Source: Planctomycetota bacterium (GTDB lineage: Bacteria; Planctomycetota; PUPC01). Taken from it: DNA of 12,668 nt. The translations under genes were made by a program, and so were the position numbers. The stretch spans positions 1 through 12,668 of the forward strand of contig PWKM01000341.1 in NCBI GenBank assembly GCA_003559755.1, written 5' to 3'. Shown in pieces: positions 1 through 7,233 of the stretch (positions within the stretch are counted from its first letter, which is position 1; every line of letters begins with the position of its first letter). The notes under the pieces were generated by a model. The model saw only the letters and a list, made by a program, of their open reading frames with translations. It was not told the origin of the DNA and did not search any database.

Positions 1-84
1 CGGGGGCCCGGGGGTGCAGGGCAGGCCCCCGACGCAGCCGGTGGGGACGGCAGAACGCGCCGGCAGGGGCGCGGGGGTAGGGGC

Positions 85-732
85 CTAATTGCGGCCCCTC
101 CGGCGATGGCCCTGCCGCCTCTGGACGCGCGTCCGGGCACCGGGTTCTCCGCGGGCGCGAATTTGCCTGCGGAGTCCCTCGAGCTTCTGCTGTTGGTCCT
201 CGGTGAGGGTGCCTCGTATCCGCTGACGCGCATCTCTCATCGCTTCACGGCGCTGCTCGCGGGTATCCGCGGCCCGCATCCTCTCGCGGGCGCCGTCGCG
301 GAGTTCCCGGATTCGCTGTCGCTGCATCTCGTCCAGGCCGAGCCGGTCGCCGAACCGCTGCCCGCGCTGCTGTACGCGGACCTGGCGGCGTTCGCGGGCC
401 GCCTCGCGGAGCTTGTCCAGCGTCTGCTGCTGGTTCTCGGTGAGGACATCTCGGATTCTCTGTCGGGTTTCCCTCATGGCGTCCAGGCGCTCCTCCCTTG
501 TTCCGGCGGCCCGGGCCTTCTCTCGGCCCGCCTCGAACAGTTCCCGGACCCGCTGTCTCTGCATCTCGCCCAGCTCGAGCCGCTCGGCGAGCCGTTCCAT
601 CACGGGGCCCGGCTGCCGGTCCGCTCGGTGCCGCTGTCGGGCGCCGGCCTCGCGGGCCAGGGCCGACCCCGCCGACAGGGCGATGGCGAGTACGACCGCC
701 GCCGCCGACATCAACGCGATCTTCGTTTTCAT
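85..732 (-). CDS. Secreted Spy/CpxP-like protein with two tandem LTxxQ modules
   Basis: This encodes 215 residues. The ATG at 732 is chosen over an in-frame upstream one because AAGGAG lies 7 nt before it and it starts a clean signal peptide: MKTK, a hydrophobic stretch to about residue 22, then ALA as a likely cleavage site after residue 26. The mature part is almost all charged helix, very rich in Arg, Glu and Gln. Two copies of a module of about 65 residues (about 51-116 and 130-194, offset 79) each begin RLxLxEMQRQR and end in LTE(N/D)QQQ, the LTxxQ hallmark of Spy/CpxP periplasmic chaperones. Known Spy proteins are about 140-160 residues, so this looks like an internal duplication. The tail is strongly basic (RRQGHRRRGRN). 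The likely place is the cell envelope; the role, such as stress chaperone or metal sensing, is inference. No convincing promoter was found in 733-915. Confidence 0.8.
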   Translation of the reverse strand: MKTKIALMSAAAVVLAIALSAGSALAREAGARQRHRADRQPGPVMERLAERLELGEMQRQRVRELFEAGREKARAAGTREERLDAMRETRQRIRDVLTENQQQTLDKLREAARERRQVRVQQRGQRFGDRLGLDEMQRQRIRELRDGARERMRAADTREQRREAMRDARQRIRGTLTEDQQQKLEGLRRQIRARGEPGARTRVQRRQGHRRRGRN

Positions 733-915
733 CGTTCGACTCCTTAAACCGGCCGGCGGCCGCTTCGGCCCCGGCACACATTGACCGCTCACCTTTATTA
801 GTGCGCCCGCAGCGGCTTCGGTAACGAGATTTTTCCGAATGGAGTTGCGATTTGAGCCGACGAGGAGGACCAAAATAGGGTTCGCCCGGCGGTTACAGCA
901 CGGAGACTATCCGAG

Positions 916-1545
916 TTAGCTCCGATCTGTGCGCCGCTTCCCTATAAGGTTCCCTATTCGTGGAACAAGTTCCGGGTGCTTGCTGCGCATCAAAACGTGC
1001 CAAATAAGCGACATAAGCAGGAGTCCAGCAAACAGGGCCACACACACGCCGAGCAATGCGAGCGACTTTTGCCAAGCCCCGCGAAAAAATCCGGCGATAA
1101 AGGCAACAAGTAGCACGAGAATCGCGGGAGTGGCCGACTTCATGATTACCGCGACTACAAAGGCGCCTACGAGAATCCAGATTGGCCAGCCCAAGGCGCT
1201 CCAAAGTCGCCCGGCCATCCACAATATTGCGATGCTCATAATCGGCACCCACACGCCTCCCATAGCGATAGCCACCTTTCCCGCCGCCTCCTCCCTTTTT
1301 TTCGCTCGACGGCGGCAGTCGTCCGGGCCGCTGATCGTTTTTGTGTCTGGTTGTTGTTGCGGTTGAACGTCGGCCGGCTCCGTGTCCGCAAACAGTGTCT
1401 GCTGCTCCGACGGCTGCCCTCCCACACGTTTTCCGTCCGGCACGGTCACTCCGGCCCCGCAGTAGAGGCACGACTTCTGTGACCCAGCAGCGTCGTCATG
1501 GACGTTCAACTCCTTGCCGCACTGCTGGCATTCGAACTGTATCAT
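916..1545 (-). CDS. Zinc-ribbon protein with C-terminal membrane segments, function unknown
   Basis: This encodes 209 residues. The ATG at 1545 is preceded by GGAGG 4 nt upstream and starts directly at the ribbon, so a longer in-frame extension to 1677 is rejected. Residues 1-40 carry CQQCGK and CLYCG, four cysteines typical of a structural zinc ribbon of the kind common at the N-terminus of planctomycete proteins. A polar, Gln/Asp/Lys-rich linker follows to about residue 90. After it come about four hydrophobic segments, including stretches starting IAMGGVWVPIM, WPIWILVGAFVVAVI, AILVLLVAFIAGFF and SLALLGVCVALFAGLL, and then a short basic tail. It is probably an inner-membrane protein with a cytoplasmic zinc finger. 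GC is about 50-57% in the lines counted, well below the neighbours. It lies 223 bp downstream of the restriction enzyme gene and has its own promoter candidate. I do not recognise a specific function. Confidence 0.75.
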   Translation of the reverse strand: MIQFECQQCGKELNVHDDAAGSQKSCLYCGAGVTVPDGKRVGGQPSEQQTLFADTEPADVQPQQQPDTKTISGPDDCRRRAKKREEAAGKVAIAMGGVWVPIMSIAILWMAGRLWSALGWPIWILVGAFVVAVIMKSATPAILVLLVAFIAGFFRGAWQKSLALLGVCVALFAGLLLMSLIWHVLMRSKHPELVPRIGNLIGKRRTDRS

Positions 1546-1705
1546 CTTTCCTCCCACCGGTTTGAGTAGTCCTTGTGTATTGTCATCGGAGCTACCCCGC
1601 GCAGGCCCCTGTTTCCGTGCTGTCATGGCAAGAGTGACGAGGCGGACAGCGAGCGGGCAAGGATCGGTGTGTGGCATCAGGTGTGCTGTCTGCCTCTTGG
1701 CGTGC

Positions 1706-1733
1706 AGTGTACCACGCCGCCGGGGCCAGTCAA
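1706..1733 (-). promoter_or_regulatory. Putative promoter of the zinc-ribbon gene
   Basis: On the minus strand, TTGACT (1733-1728, 5/6 to the sigma-70 -35 box) is followed by a 16-bp spacer and TACACT (1711-1706, 4/6 to the -10 box). It lies between the stop of the restriction gene and the zinc-ribbon start, giving a leader of about 150 nt. Pattern match only. Confidence 0.4.
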
Positions 1734-1756
1734 GAAGTTTTCGGCAACTTGCGCGG

Positions 1757-1781
1757 CGGCCGCCGGTTCTACCGGCCGCCG
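1757..1781 (-). repeat. GC-rich inverted repeat spanning the restriction gene stop codon
   Basis: On the minus strand the last codons read GGC CGG TAG and continue AACCGGCGG, so a short stem (CCGGT with ACCGG) encloses the stop codon region. There is no T-tract, so a classical intrinsic terminator is not supported. The 16-nt core GGCCGRTAGAACCGGC recurs at the metallophosphoesterase stop codon. Confidence 0.35.
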
Positions 1782-4700
1782 CTGTTCTCTTTGCCGAACA
1801 GGTCTGTGCCCGGTCGATGTTTGGGCGGCTTGCGCAGGTGGTCCGGCACGCCGGGGAGCTCGTCGGCGGTGAACAGCGGCCCGGCGAGCACCCGGTCGAG
1901 CAGGTCGGCCTGCTTCGGGTACTCGGCCAGCGTGTGCTCGAGCACCCACAGCAGTTCGAGAAGCTCGGTCGTGAACTCGGGCGGCCACCGCGTCGGGTTG
2001 ATGTCGTCCAGCGGCGACGACTTCTTGCCCTTCGGCTCTTTCATCCGGTAACCGAGCCACGACTGCACGACTTTCAGGCCCGACACCTCGAACTCGTACA
2101 CCTCCGGCTCGACGGGGGCGAACTCGCCGGCCCCGACGCGCAGCGTCTTCGTCGGCTCGTTGTATTCGTAGTCGTCGGGGTAGCCCGCTTCGTCGCCCGG
2201 CACGGCCTTCATGCACTTCGCCTTGCCCGGCGGGACGTGCCCCTTGTGCTCGCCCTCGGGGACGTATCGCTCGCCGTAGGTGTGCAGCCACAGCAGCGTC
2301 GCCCCCACGTCCCGGACTTCGGCGAACAGCGCCGCGTCTTGGGTCAGGGGGAGGCGCAGTTGTCGGGTGCCGAGCTCTTCCCGGAACCGCTCGGTGAACG
2401 CCGGCTGGGCCAGCACGCCGTACACGTAGGCGAGCAAGTCTTCCGGCGTCAGCGGCTCCCCGTATTCGTCGGCGAGCAGGTCGAGAAGCCCCGGCAGGAT
2501 GTTCGGCTCTTCGCCCGCCGCGTCGCGGTAGAGGGGGACCGTTTCTTTTGCCCCGTATGATCCCCGGAAGTGATGAAGGTCGGGGATTTTGGCGGCTGTG
2601 GTCAGCGCCGGACCGCCCCCCAGCGGGTGGTTCAGAAGAGTTGTCAGGTACACTTGCCTGTCGCCGTGTGTAGCGCAAAGACTGGGCCCGGGCCGGTCCA
2701 ACATCCGGGCGTCTGCGAAAACATACTGTCGGTCGAATGATCGAACCGCATAGCGGATGCTGTCCGGTGGCGGCGAAGTGTGTGGCGTTTCGAGAATCGG
2801 CTCCAGTTTGTCGGAGTTCGGTGGCAATTGGGTTGGCGTGTCTCCGGTCTTTCGGCCGGTGGGTGAATCCTTGAAAAGGGTAGGCCGCTCAACGGCGTCA
2901 GCGTTCACCAGGACACGCCAGCGCCGTTCGAGTGTGTCAACATTGGGAGCGATAACCCATGTCCGTCCGGCCTTGACGCCGCTCTGTTGCCAGGGGAAGA
3001 CGGTGGTCAATAACGGCCACTCAAAATACGCCCCTGTGCCCGCCGGCCGGAACGGCGCATGCCAATCGTCGGGGCAGTCCTTCCATTCGAGTGACCGGAA
3101 GTCGTTTATCGAATCCAGGGTCCGCAGTTTGTCTTCGCGTAAAAGCCGGCCGTTCACCAGGTCGGTATAGCGGACCGTCGCCGGCGTGTCCGTGTCGGCG
3201 TCGCCCCGGCGGAAGGCGACGGCGATGGCCACGGGCGTCTGGATATTGAACACGTTCTCGCTCTTGCGGGTGCCCCGTCCTTCGCCGCCCAGGTCCAGAA
3301 TCCAGACCTCGTCGCAGACCCGCCGCATGTGTTCGCGCATCCCGCAGAACGCGTCGCCGTCCAGGTAGCTCGACGCGGAGATGAAGCTCGCGACCCCCGG
3401 CCCTTTGGCCGTCTTGCTCTCGAACACCTTCCACAGCGCCCACCGCCAGAAATAGACGTAGAGGTTATACAGGTTCTTCAGGTGTCCGCCGTGCCCGGCG
3501 TTCCTTGCCGGTTCCGTGAAGTCGCGCAGGATGGCCGCGGCATCGTCGCCGTCGTCGCCCCATCGGACCCAGTGCCCGGTGCGGGCGCGGCTCTCGGGGT
3601 TGCCTGCGTCGGCCGCCGGGTGCCGGTCATACGGCGGATTGCCCAGGCAGACGAGGACGGGCACGTCGGCCTTGACCTCGAGGGCCCTGGCGTGTTGTTC
3701 GGCGATGGGCTTGAGGTAGAAGGGCAGCGCGGGCGGCGGGGTGTTCGGGCCTTCGAGGGTGTCGGTCAGATAGACGTGGCTTCCGCCGCCGGGCAGCTCC
3801 GCCCCCCGGTCGGCCAGGGCGCGGCTGACGCGAAGCTCGGTCACGGCGAACGGGCCGACCATCAGTTCAAAGCCGTAGATGTTGTTCGCCAGGGCGGACG
3901 CCTGCCCCGGCACGGCCCCTTCGCCCTGCTTCGCCTCCACCTTGTCCAGGGCGTGGTCGATGACGCCGAGAAGGTACGTGCCCGTCCCGGCGGCGGGGTC
4001 CAGCGTGACCACCCCGGGGTCGGCGAACCCCAGCGGCTTGCCCAGCTTGTTCGTGAGCAGGTCGTCGATCAGGCGGACCTGGGCGCGGACGACCTCGACC
4101 GGGGTGTAGTACGCACCGGCGTCTTTCCGGAGCTTCGGGTCGTATTCGGCGAGGAAGTCCTCGTAGAAGAAAAGCCACGGGTCGTTCTCGTCCTCGCGGG
4201 CGGTCAACACATCCTGCGGGATTTCGCCGATCACGCGAAGCAGCAGGTTCAGGGAGGCCGAGATTTCGGCCCGGGCGTTCGGGTCGGTCAGGACCTGGAG
4301 CGCCCGCGACAGCAAGCTGTGGTCGGCGGCGAGCGCCTGCTCCGCCCCCGCAAGAGTCAGCCGCCCGGCTGCTTCGCCCCGGGCCAGCAGAAGGGCGAAC
4401 GTGACCGTCTGGGCATAGGCGTCGGCGAACTGCTCGTCCGGGGCGTCGGGGAACAGAAGCTGCCGCCAGTCTTTCGCCAGGTTATGCAGGGGCGACGCCG
4501 GGTCCGCCAGCGCGTCGATCACGTCGTCCCGCAGCAGGCGACACAGGGGGGCGAGCAGCTCGGGCAGGTCCTTGACCTTCCCGGGGATGATCGGCTGCCA
4601 GGAGAGGAAGTCGGCCAGCAGGCCCCACAGAGCGTCTGCGTCGCCGGGCGCGACGGCCTTTTCGCCGTCCAGGTCCACGTCGCCGGACAGGCGGACAACG

Positions 4701-5092
4701 CTGTGCTCGCGTTCGCCGTTCCGATACAGGCCCCACTCGTTGCCGTCGCAGTAGAGCAGGTTCGGGAGCGCCGTGAACCGGTTCCACTGCTGTCGGTTGT
4801 GCCCGGTGAAGCGGTCTGGGTCGGCGCCCGTGCCGGGTGCTTTCAGCTCGACGTGGCCGATGAGGAGGTCGTCGGAGAGGACCGCGAAATCCGGTTTGCC
4901 CAGCCGCCCGACTTTCGACTCGTCCTTGCAGTCGATGGGAACGTGTCGGATGTTGCCGAGAGCGTTCATGAACGCCTCGAACGGAGCCCGGAGCTGTGCT
5001 TCCGGTTCGCCGGCGGTCAGCGCCGTCGTCTTCCTGGTGACGGCCGCGGCGAAGTCTTGCAGCGCGGACAGGATGGCGTTGGTGTCGGGCAT
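1769..5092 (-). CDS. Single-chain restriction-modification enzyme (type IIG-like, with type ISP-like specificity domain)
   Basis: This 1107-residue enzyme is predicted to methylate adenine in a target sequence and cut unmethylated DNA. Residues 60-84 hold a PD-(D/E)XK nuclease signature (KPDF with D68, then VELK with E82 and K84), followed by a QQWNRF helix. A helical linker runs to about 320. AYYTP (327-331), DPAAGTG (365-371, SAM-binding motif I) and NPPY (485-488, catalytic motif IV) mark a gamma-class N6-adenine methyltransferase. About 650-1090 is the specificity region; its end (SGLKVVQSWLGYRMKEP, then KSSPLDDI) reads like the C-terminal specificity domain of type ISP enzymes. No helicase motifs lie between nuclease and methylase. 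True ISP enzymes have them and run to about 1,570 residues, so the architecture is closer to MmeI-like type IIG enzymes. GAGGG lies 6 nt before the ATG. A separate promoter candidate and 205 bp separate it from the upstream toxin-antitoxin pair. The recognition sequence cannot be read from here. Confidence 0.88.
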   Translation of the reverse strand: MPDTNAILSALQDFAAAVTRKTTALTAGEPEAQLRAPFEAFMNALGNIRHVPIDCKDESKVGRLGKPDFAVLSDDLLIGHVELKAPGTGADPDRFTGHNRQQWNRFTALPNLLYCDGNEWGLYRNGEREHSVVRLSGDVDLDGEKAVAPGDADALWGLLADFLSWQPIIPGKVKDLPELLAPLCRLLRDDVIDALADPASPLHNLAKDWRQLLFPDAPDEQFADAYAQTVTFALLLARGEAAGRLTLAGAEQALAADHSLLSRALQVLTDPNARAEISASLNLLLRVIGEIPQDVLTAREDENDPWLFFYEDFLAEYDPKLRKDAGAYYTPVEVVRAQVRLIDDLLTNKLGKPLGFADPGVVTLDPAAGTGTYLLGVIDHALDKVEAKQGEGAVPGQASALANNIYGFELMVGPFAVTELRVSRALADRGAELPGGGSHVYLTDTLEGPNTPPPALPFYLKPIAEQHARALEVKADVPVLVCLGNPPYDRHPAADAGNPESRARTGHWVRWGDDGDDAAAILRDFTEPARNAGHGGHLKNLYNLYVYFWRWALWKVFESKTAKGPGVASFISASSYLDGDAFCGMREHMRRVCDEVWILDLGGEGRGTRKSENVFNIQTPVAIAVAFRRGDADTDTPATVRYTDLVNGRLLREDKLRTLDSINDFRSLEWKDCPDDWHAPFRPAGTGAYFEWPLLTTVFPWQQSGVKAGRTWVIAPNVDTLERRWRVLVNADAVERPTLFKDSPTGRKTGDTPTQLPPNSDKLEPILETPHTSPPPDSIRYAVRSFDRQYVFADARMLDRPGPSLCATHGDRQVYLTTLLNHPLGGGPALTTAAKIPDLHHFRGSYGAKETVPLYRDAAGEEPNILPGLLDLLADEYGEPLTPEDLLAYVYGVLAQPAFTERFREELGTRQLRLPLTQDAALFAEVRDVGATLLWLHTYGERYVPEGEHKGHVPPGKAKCMKAVPGDEAGYPDDYEYNEPTKTLRVGAGEFAPVEPEVYEFEVSGLKVVQSWLGYRMKEPKGKKSSPLDDINPTRWPPEFTTELLELLWVLEHTLAEYPKQADLLDRVLAGPLFTADELPGVPDHLRKPPKHRPGTDLFGKENSGGR

Positions 5093-5190
5093 GCTGCGCC
5101 CTCGGTCGCGGGTTCTCGCCGAACACAGGCGGGGCGGCGGGCCGTGCGAGTCCGGCTGTTCAGGTGCGCTTCCCTATCCGCCCGTGGCCC

Positions 5191-5219
5191 ATTCTGCAAA
5201 TCGCCGCCCGGCGCGTCAA
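5191..5219 (-). promoter_or_regulatory. Putative promoter of the restriction-modification gene
   Basis: On the minus strand, TTGACG (5219-5214, 5/6) is followed by a 17-bp spacer and CAGAAT (5196-5191, 4/6). Transcription would start near 5184 and give a GC-rich leader of about 90 nt. This would let the enzyme be expressed independently of the toxin-antitoxin genes upstream. Pattern match only. Confidence 0.4.
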
Positions 5220-5297
5220 GGGCAGGCGGACGCTCGGCCGCAGCGATTCCATGTCGAAGCCGACGGTCTGCACGGGGAGGGTGTGCCCTCTTCTGCC

Positions 5298-5696
5298 CTA
5301 TTCGTCGTCAATCAGGTTCTGATCGGCAAGAATCTCCCGGCTCTCTAACGGGATATGCGGGGAGACGGCCGCACCGCCCAGAATGCGCTGGAGCAACGAG
5401 GCGCCAACCGGTTCCTGGGGGATAACCAGGCGCGATTCTGTGAGGGTGCGGTATTCCTCCGATGTGATAAGGCGGTCCCTCCGGTAGTCAATGCATGAGC
5501 GTTTTGTGAGCCACGGATGTTCTCCCGGTCCCACTACGCAGCTCTGGTCTTTATCTGCCCGCCAGGAGGTAAAGTTGGCGGTGACGATTGCGTCTGGGTT
5601 TTTCGTCGGGTCCGAGATGATGACGTGAAGATGGGGCTCTATGTCTCGCTTGTAATTAGTGAGGAGAAACGTGCCTCCCCATTCCGGCTCCGCCAT
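5298..5696 (-). CDS. Putative PemK/MazF-like toxin paired with a Panacea antitoxin
   Basis: This encodes 132 residues. The ATG at 5696 (MAEPEW) is chosen because it lies 4 bp after the stop of the antitoxin gene and has GGGAG upstream; a longer in-frame start at 5789 would overlap that gene by nearly 90 bp. The core HLHVIISDPTKNPDAIVTANFTS, then CVVGPGEHPWL and CIDYRRDRL, predicts short beta strands with a conserved-looking GxHPW segment. This resembles small PemK/MazF-like SH3-barrel toxins found beside Panacea proteins, most of which cleave RNA. The fold call is from remembered family pattern, not a search. No catalytic residues can be assigned with confidence. The C-terminal 40 residues look helical and acidic. 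GC (about 53% in lines counted) is below the housekeeping genes, fitting a mobile pair. Confidence 0.65.
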   Translation of the reverse strand: MAEPEWGGTFLLTNYKRDIEPHLHVIISDPTKNPDAIVTANFTSWRADKDQSCVVGPGEHPWLTKRSCIDYRRDRLITSEEYRTLTESRLVIPQEPVGASLLQRILGGAAVSPHIPLESREILADQNLIDDE

Positions 5697-5700
5697 TACG

Positions 5701-6273
5701 TCAGCTCCCGAAAACATCCTCGAAGGCCCAGTCCGCCTCTGCGTCTTCCTCAATGTCCGCCAAGTCGTCCGCCCGTCCCACGGCCTCAAGGACGTCCTCG
5801 ATCGGGATCGGCCTGGCCGAGTCGCCAGGGTTGTTCTTGATCCATTCCGGCAATGTGTGCGTAAATTCGACCATCTCCCATTCGTCCTTCCCCCGGTGTT
5901 CTTCGGCGACGCGCTCGAGGATGTCGATCTCGAACCGGCTCAGCGCACCCTGCCGGGGGTCCCTGGCCAATTGCACGCTGTAGTCCACCCGCTCAATGCA
6001 CTCCTGCCAGTCATCCATCCACTGTTGCTCCTCCAGTGGGAGGCACTCCTGGCCTTTGATCAGGTCCAGAACGCTGCTCAGCACGGGTCCACGCTGCATG
6101 GCAACGAAGCGGTCGCCTGTAATGGGCCGACCGGACAGCCGAATACTTTCACGGTCGGCGATGTAAAGGACCTTGAGAAGCCGCATGTAGTTCATCTCGC
6201 GGTGGGGTTCGCGGCGCAACAGGTAGGCGGCTGCCTGAAGAGTTTTTCGAAACTTGAAAGCAAACCTGATCAT
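5701..6273 (-). CDS. Panacea-domain antitoxin (SocA/DUF4065 family)
   Basis: This encodes 190 residues from the ATG at 6273, with GGAGGG 6 nt upstream. Residues about 8-75 match the Panacea/SocA pattern: a first helix (KFRKTLQAAAYLL), then MRLLKVLYIADRESI, then SGRPITGDRFVAMQRGPVLSSVLDLI, where LLKxLYxADR, the G-PITGD turn and the GPV motif are the family hallmarks. A helical, acidic remainder contains WEMVEFTHTLPEW (132-144), a segment also usual in the family. Panacea proteins are antitoxins that neutralise many unrelated toxins; the Caulobacter relative SocA instead delivers its toxin to ClpXP. The immediately following gene, 4 bp downstream, is the expected toxin, so both are probably one transcript. 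Antitoxin-first order allows antitoxin to accumulate before toxin. The family assignment is strong; the neutralisation mechanism is not visible. Confidence 0.85.
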   Translation of the reverse strand: MIRFAFKFRKTLQAAAYLLRREPHREMNYMRLLKVLYIADRESIRLSGRPITGDRFVAMQRGPVLSSVLDLIKGQECLPLEEQQWMDDWQECIERVDYSVQLARDPRQGALSRFEIDILERVAEEHRGKDEWEMVEFTHTLPEWIKNNPGDSARPIPIEDVLEAVGRADDLADIEEDAEADWAFEDVFGS

Positions 6274-6356
6274 GCCTGTCCCTCCAGAAAAAGGGCTGGT
6301 CAGAACCGCTGCGAATGTTCAAGCCCTGTGCTGAACTGCTTCCGGTTGCTATACAT

Positions 6357-6385
6357 ATGGTACCATCAACTCTTTACTTGAGCAA
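6357..6385 (-). promoter_or_regulatory. Putative toxin-antitoxin promoter with palindromic elements
   Basis: On the minus strand, TTGCTC (6385-6380, 3/6) and TACCAT (6362-6357, 4/6) are 17 bp apart, in the most AT-rich part of the intergenic region. The -35 candidate sits in CTTG-AG-CAAG (6377-6386), and the -10 candidate lies within the perfect palindrome ATGGTACCAT (6357-6366). Such overlaps would suit an autoregulated operator. The promoter score itself is weak. Confidence 0.3.
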
Positions 6386-6489
6386 GAAGGGCGGAGTGAC
6401 TTTTTTCACCCGTCTTGTCCCCGGGCGCTGCTTGCGGTCCATATTGGTTTTTCGGGAGTCTGTTTTCCTGTGTCCGGGCGGCAGCAGGC

Positions 6490-6511
6490 GGGCCGGTTCT
6501 ATCGGCCGAGT
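6490..6511 (-). repeat. Inverted repeat around the metallophosphoesterase stop codon
   Basis: On the minus strand GGCCG and CGGCC flank ATAGAAC, which contains the TAG stop, giving a 5-bp stem with a 7-nt loop. No T-tract follows. It shares GGCCGRTAGAACCGGC with the end of the restriction gene at 1757-1781. Confidence 0.35.
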
Positions 6512-7230
6512 TCGAGGCGGGCGGCGAGGAGTTCGGGCAGGCCGACGCGGCGGATTTTGGTCTGGGCGACCTCGACGGGGTATTCGACGCGGTGGATTTC
6601 CGCCGTCTGGGCCTCGGAGTCGTACACGCAGCAGCAGGCGCGGGGGTCGTCGTCGCGCGGCTGGCCGACGCTGCCCACGTTGATGATGGTCTTGTGGACG
6701 TTCCGCAGGTCGAGCTCGGTGCTGTGCGAGTAGGTGACCGAGTCCTGGGTGCCGGTCTCCATGAACGCGATGGGCACGTGCGAGTGGCCGATGAACCCGA
6801 CGGGGGTGCTCATCGCGTGGAATGAGAGCTGGGCGGCGAACACGGTCTCGATGTAGCCGAACGCGTCCGGCTCGTTGACGGTGCTGTGGACGAGGGTGAG
6901 GTTGTTGACGACCTGGCAGAGCGGGAGGCCGGCGAGGAACTCGGCGTTGGCGATGGAGAGTTTCCGGCGGGTCCACTCGACCGCCTCGCGGGCGTGACGG
7001 TTGAAGTAGCCGAGGTCGAGCTTGCCGACGACCGAGCGGTCGTGGTTGCCGGCGACGCAGACGATGTCGTTCTCGCGCACCCAGCGGGTACACTTGTCCG
7101 GCTGGGCCCCGTATCCGACCACGTCGCCGACGCAGCAGACCCGGTCGACCTCCTGCCCGTCGAGGTGGCGGAGCACGGCGTCGAGCGCGTCCCAGTTGGA
7201 GTGGATATCTCCGAGGATCGCATATCGCAC
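6499..7230 (-). CDS. Calcineurin-like metallophosphoesterase
   Basis: This encodes 243 residues. The start is GTG at 7230, 3 bp after the permease stop, with GAGGTG upstream; the metallophosphoesterase fold begins at residue 2, so no other start fits. All metal-binding motifs are present in order: GDIHSN (D8, H10), GDVVGYG (D36), GNHD (N62, H63), VHST (H115) and GHSH (H149, H151). This is the compact two-metal phosphodiesterase/phosphatase family of about 240 residues that often acts on nucleotides or phosphoproteins; the substrate is not evident. CACCC near residue 200 (C199, C200, C201) is an unusual cysteine triplet. It follows the permease gene closely, so it is probably cotranscribed, but a strong internal promoter candidate also lies inside the permease gene. 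The stop codon sits in a small GC-rich inverted repeat. Confidence 0.92.
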   Translation of the reverse strand: MRYAILGDIHSNWDALDAVLRHLDGQEVDRVCCVGDVVGYGAQPDKCTRWVRENDIVCVAGNHDRSVVGKLDLGYFNRHAREAVEWTRRKLSIANAEFLAGLPLCQVVNNLTLVHSTVNEPDAFGYIETVFAAQLSFHAMSTPVGFIGHSHVPIAFMETGTQDSVTYSHSTELDLRNVHKTIINVGSVGQPRDDDPRACCCVYDSEAQTAEIHRVEYPVEVAQTKIRRVGLPELLAARLELGR

Positions 7231-7233
7231 GGG

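Noticed and set aside
9..31. Hairpin CGGGGG...CCCCCG downstream of the Spy-like gene as a terminator
   Set aside because: No T-tract on the minus strand, and runs of G and C of this size are expected by chance in such DNA.
733..915. Promoter for the Spy-like gene
   Set aside because: A TAATAA at about 800 has only a weak -35 partner (TTACCG, 18 bp); not convincing enough to list.
3329..5425. A 698-residue open frame on the plus strand
   Set aside because: It is antisense to the restriction-modification gene, whose catalytic motifs are intact. Its composition (Gly, Arg, Val, Gln) is the typical GC-rich mirror frame.
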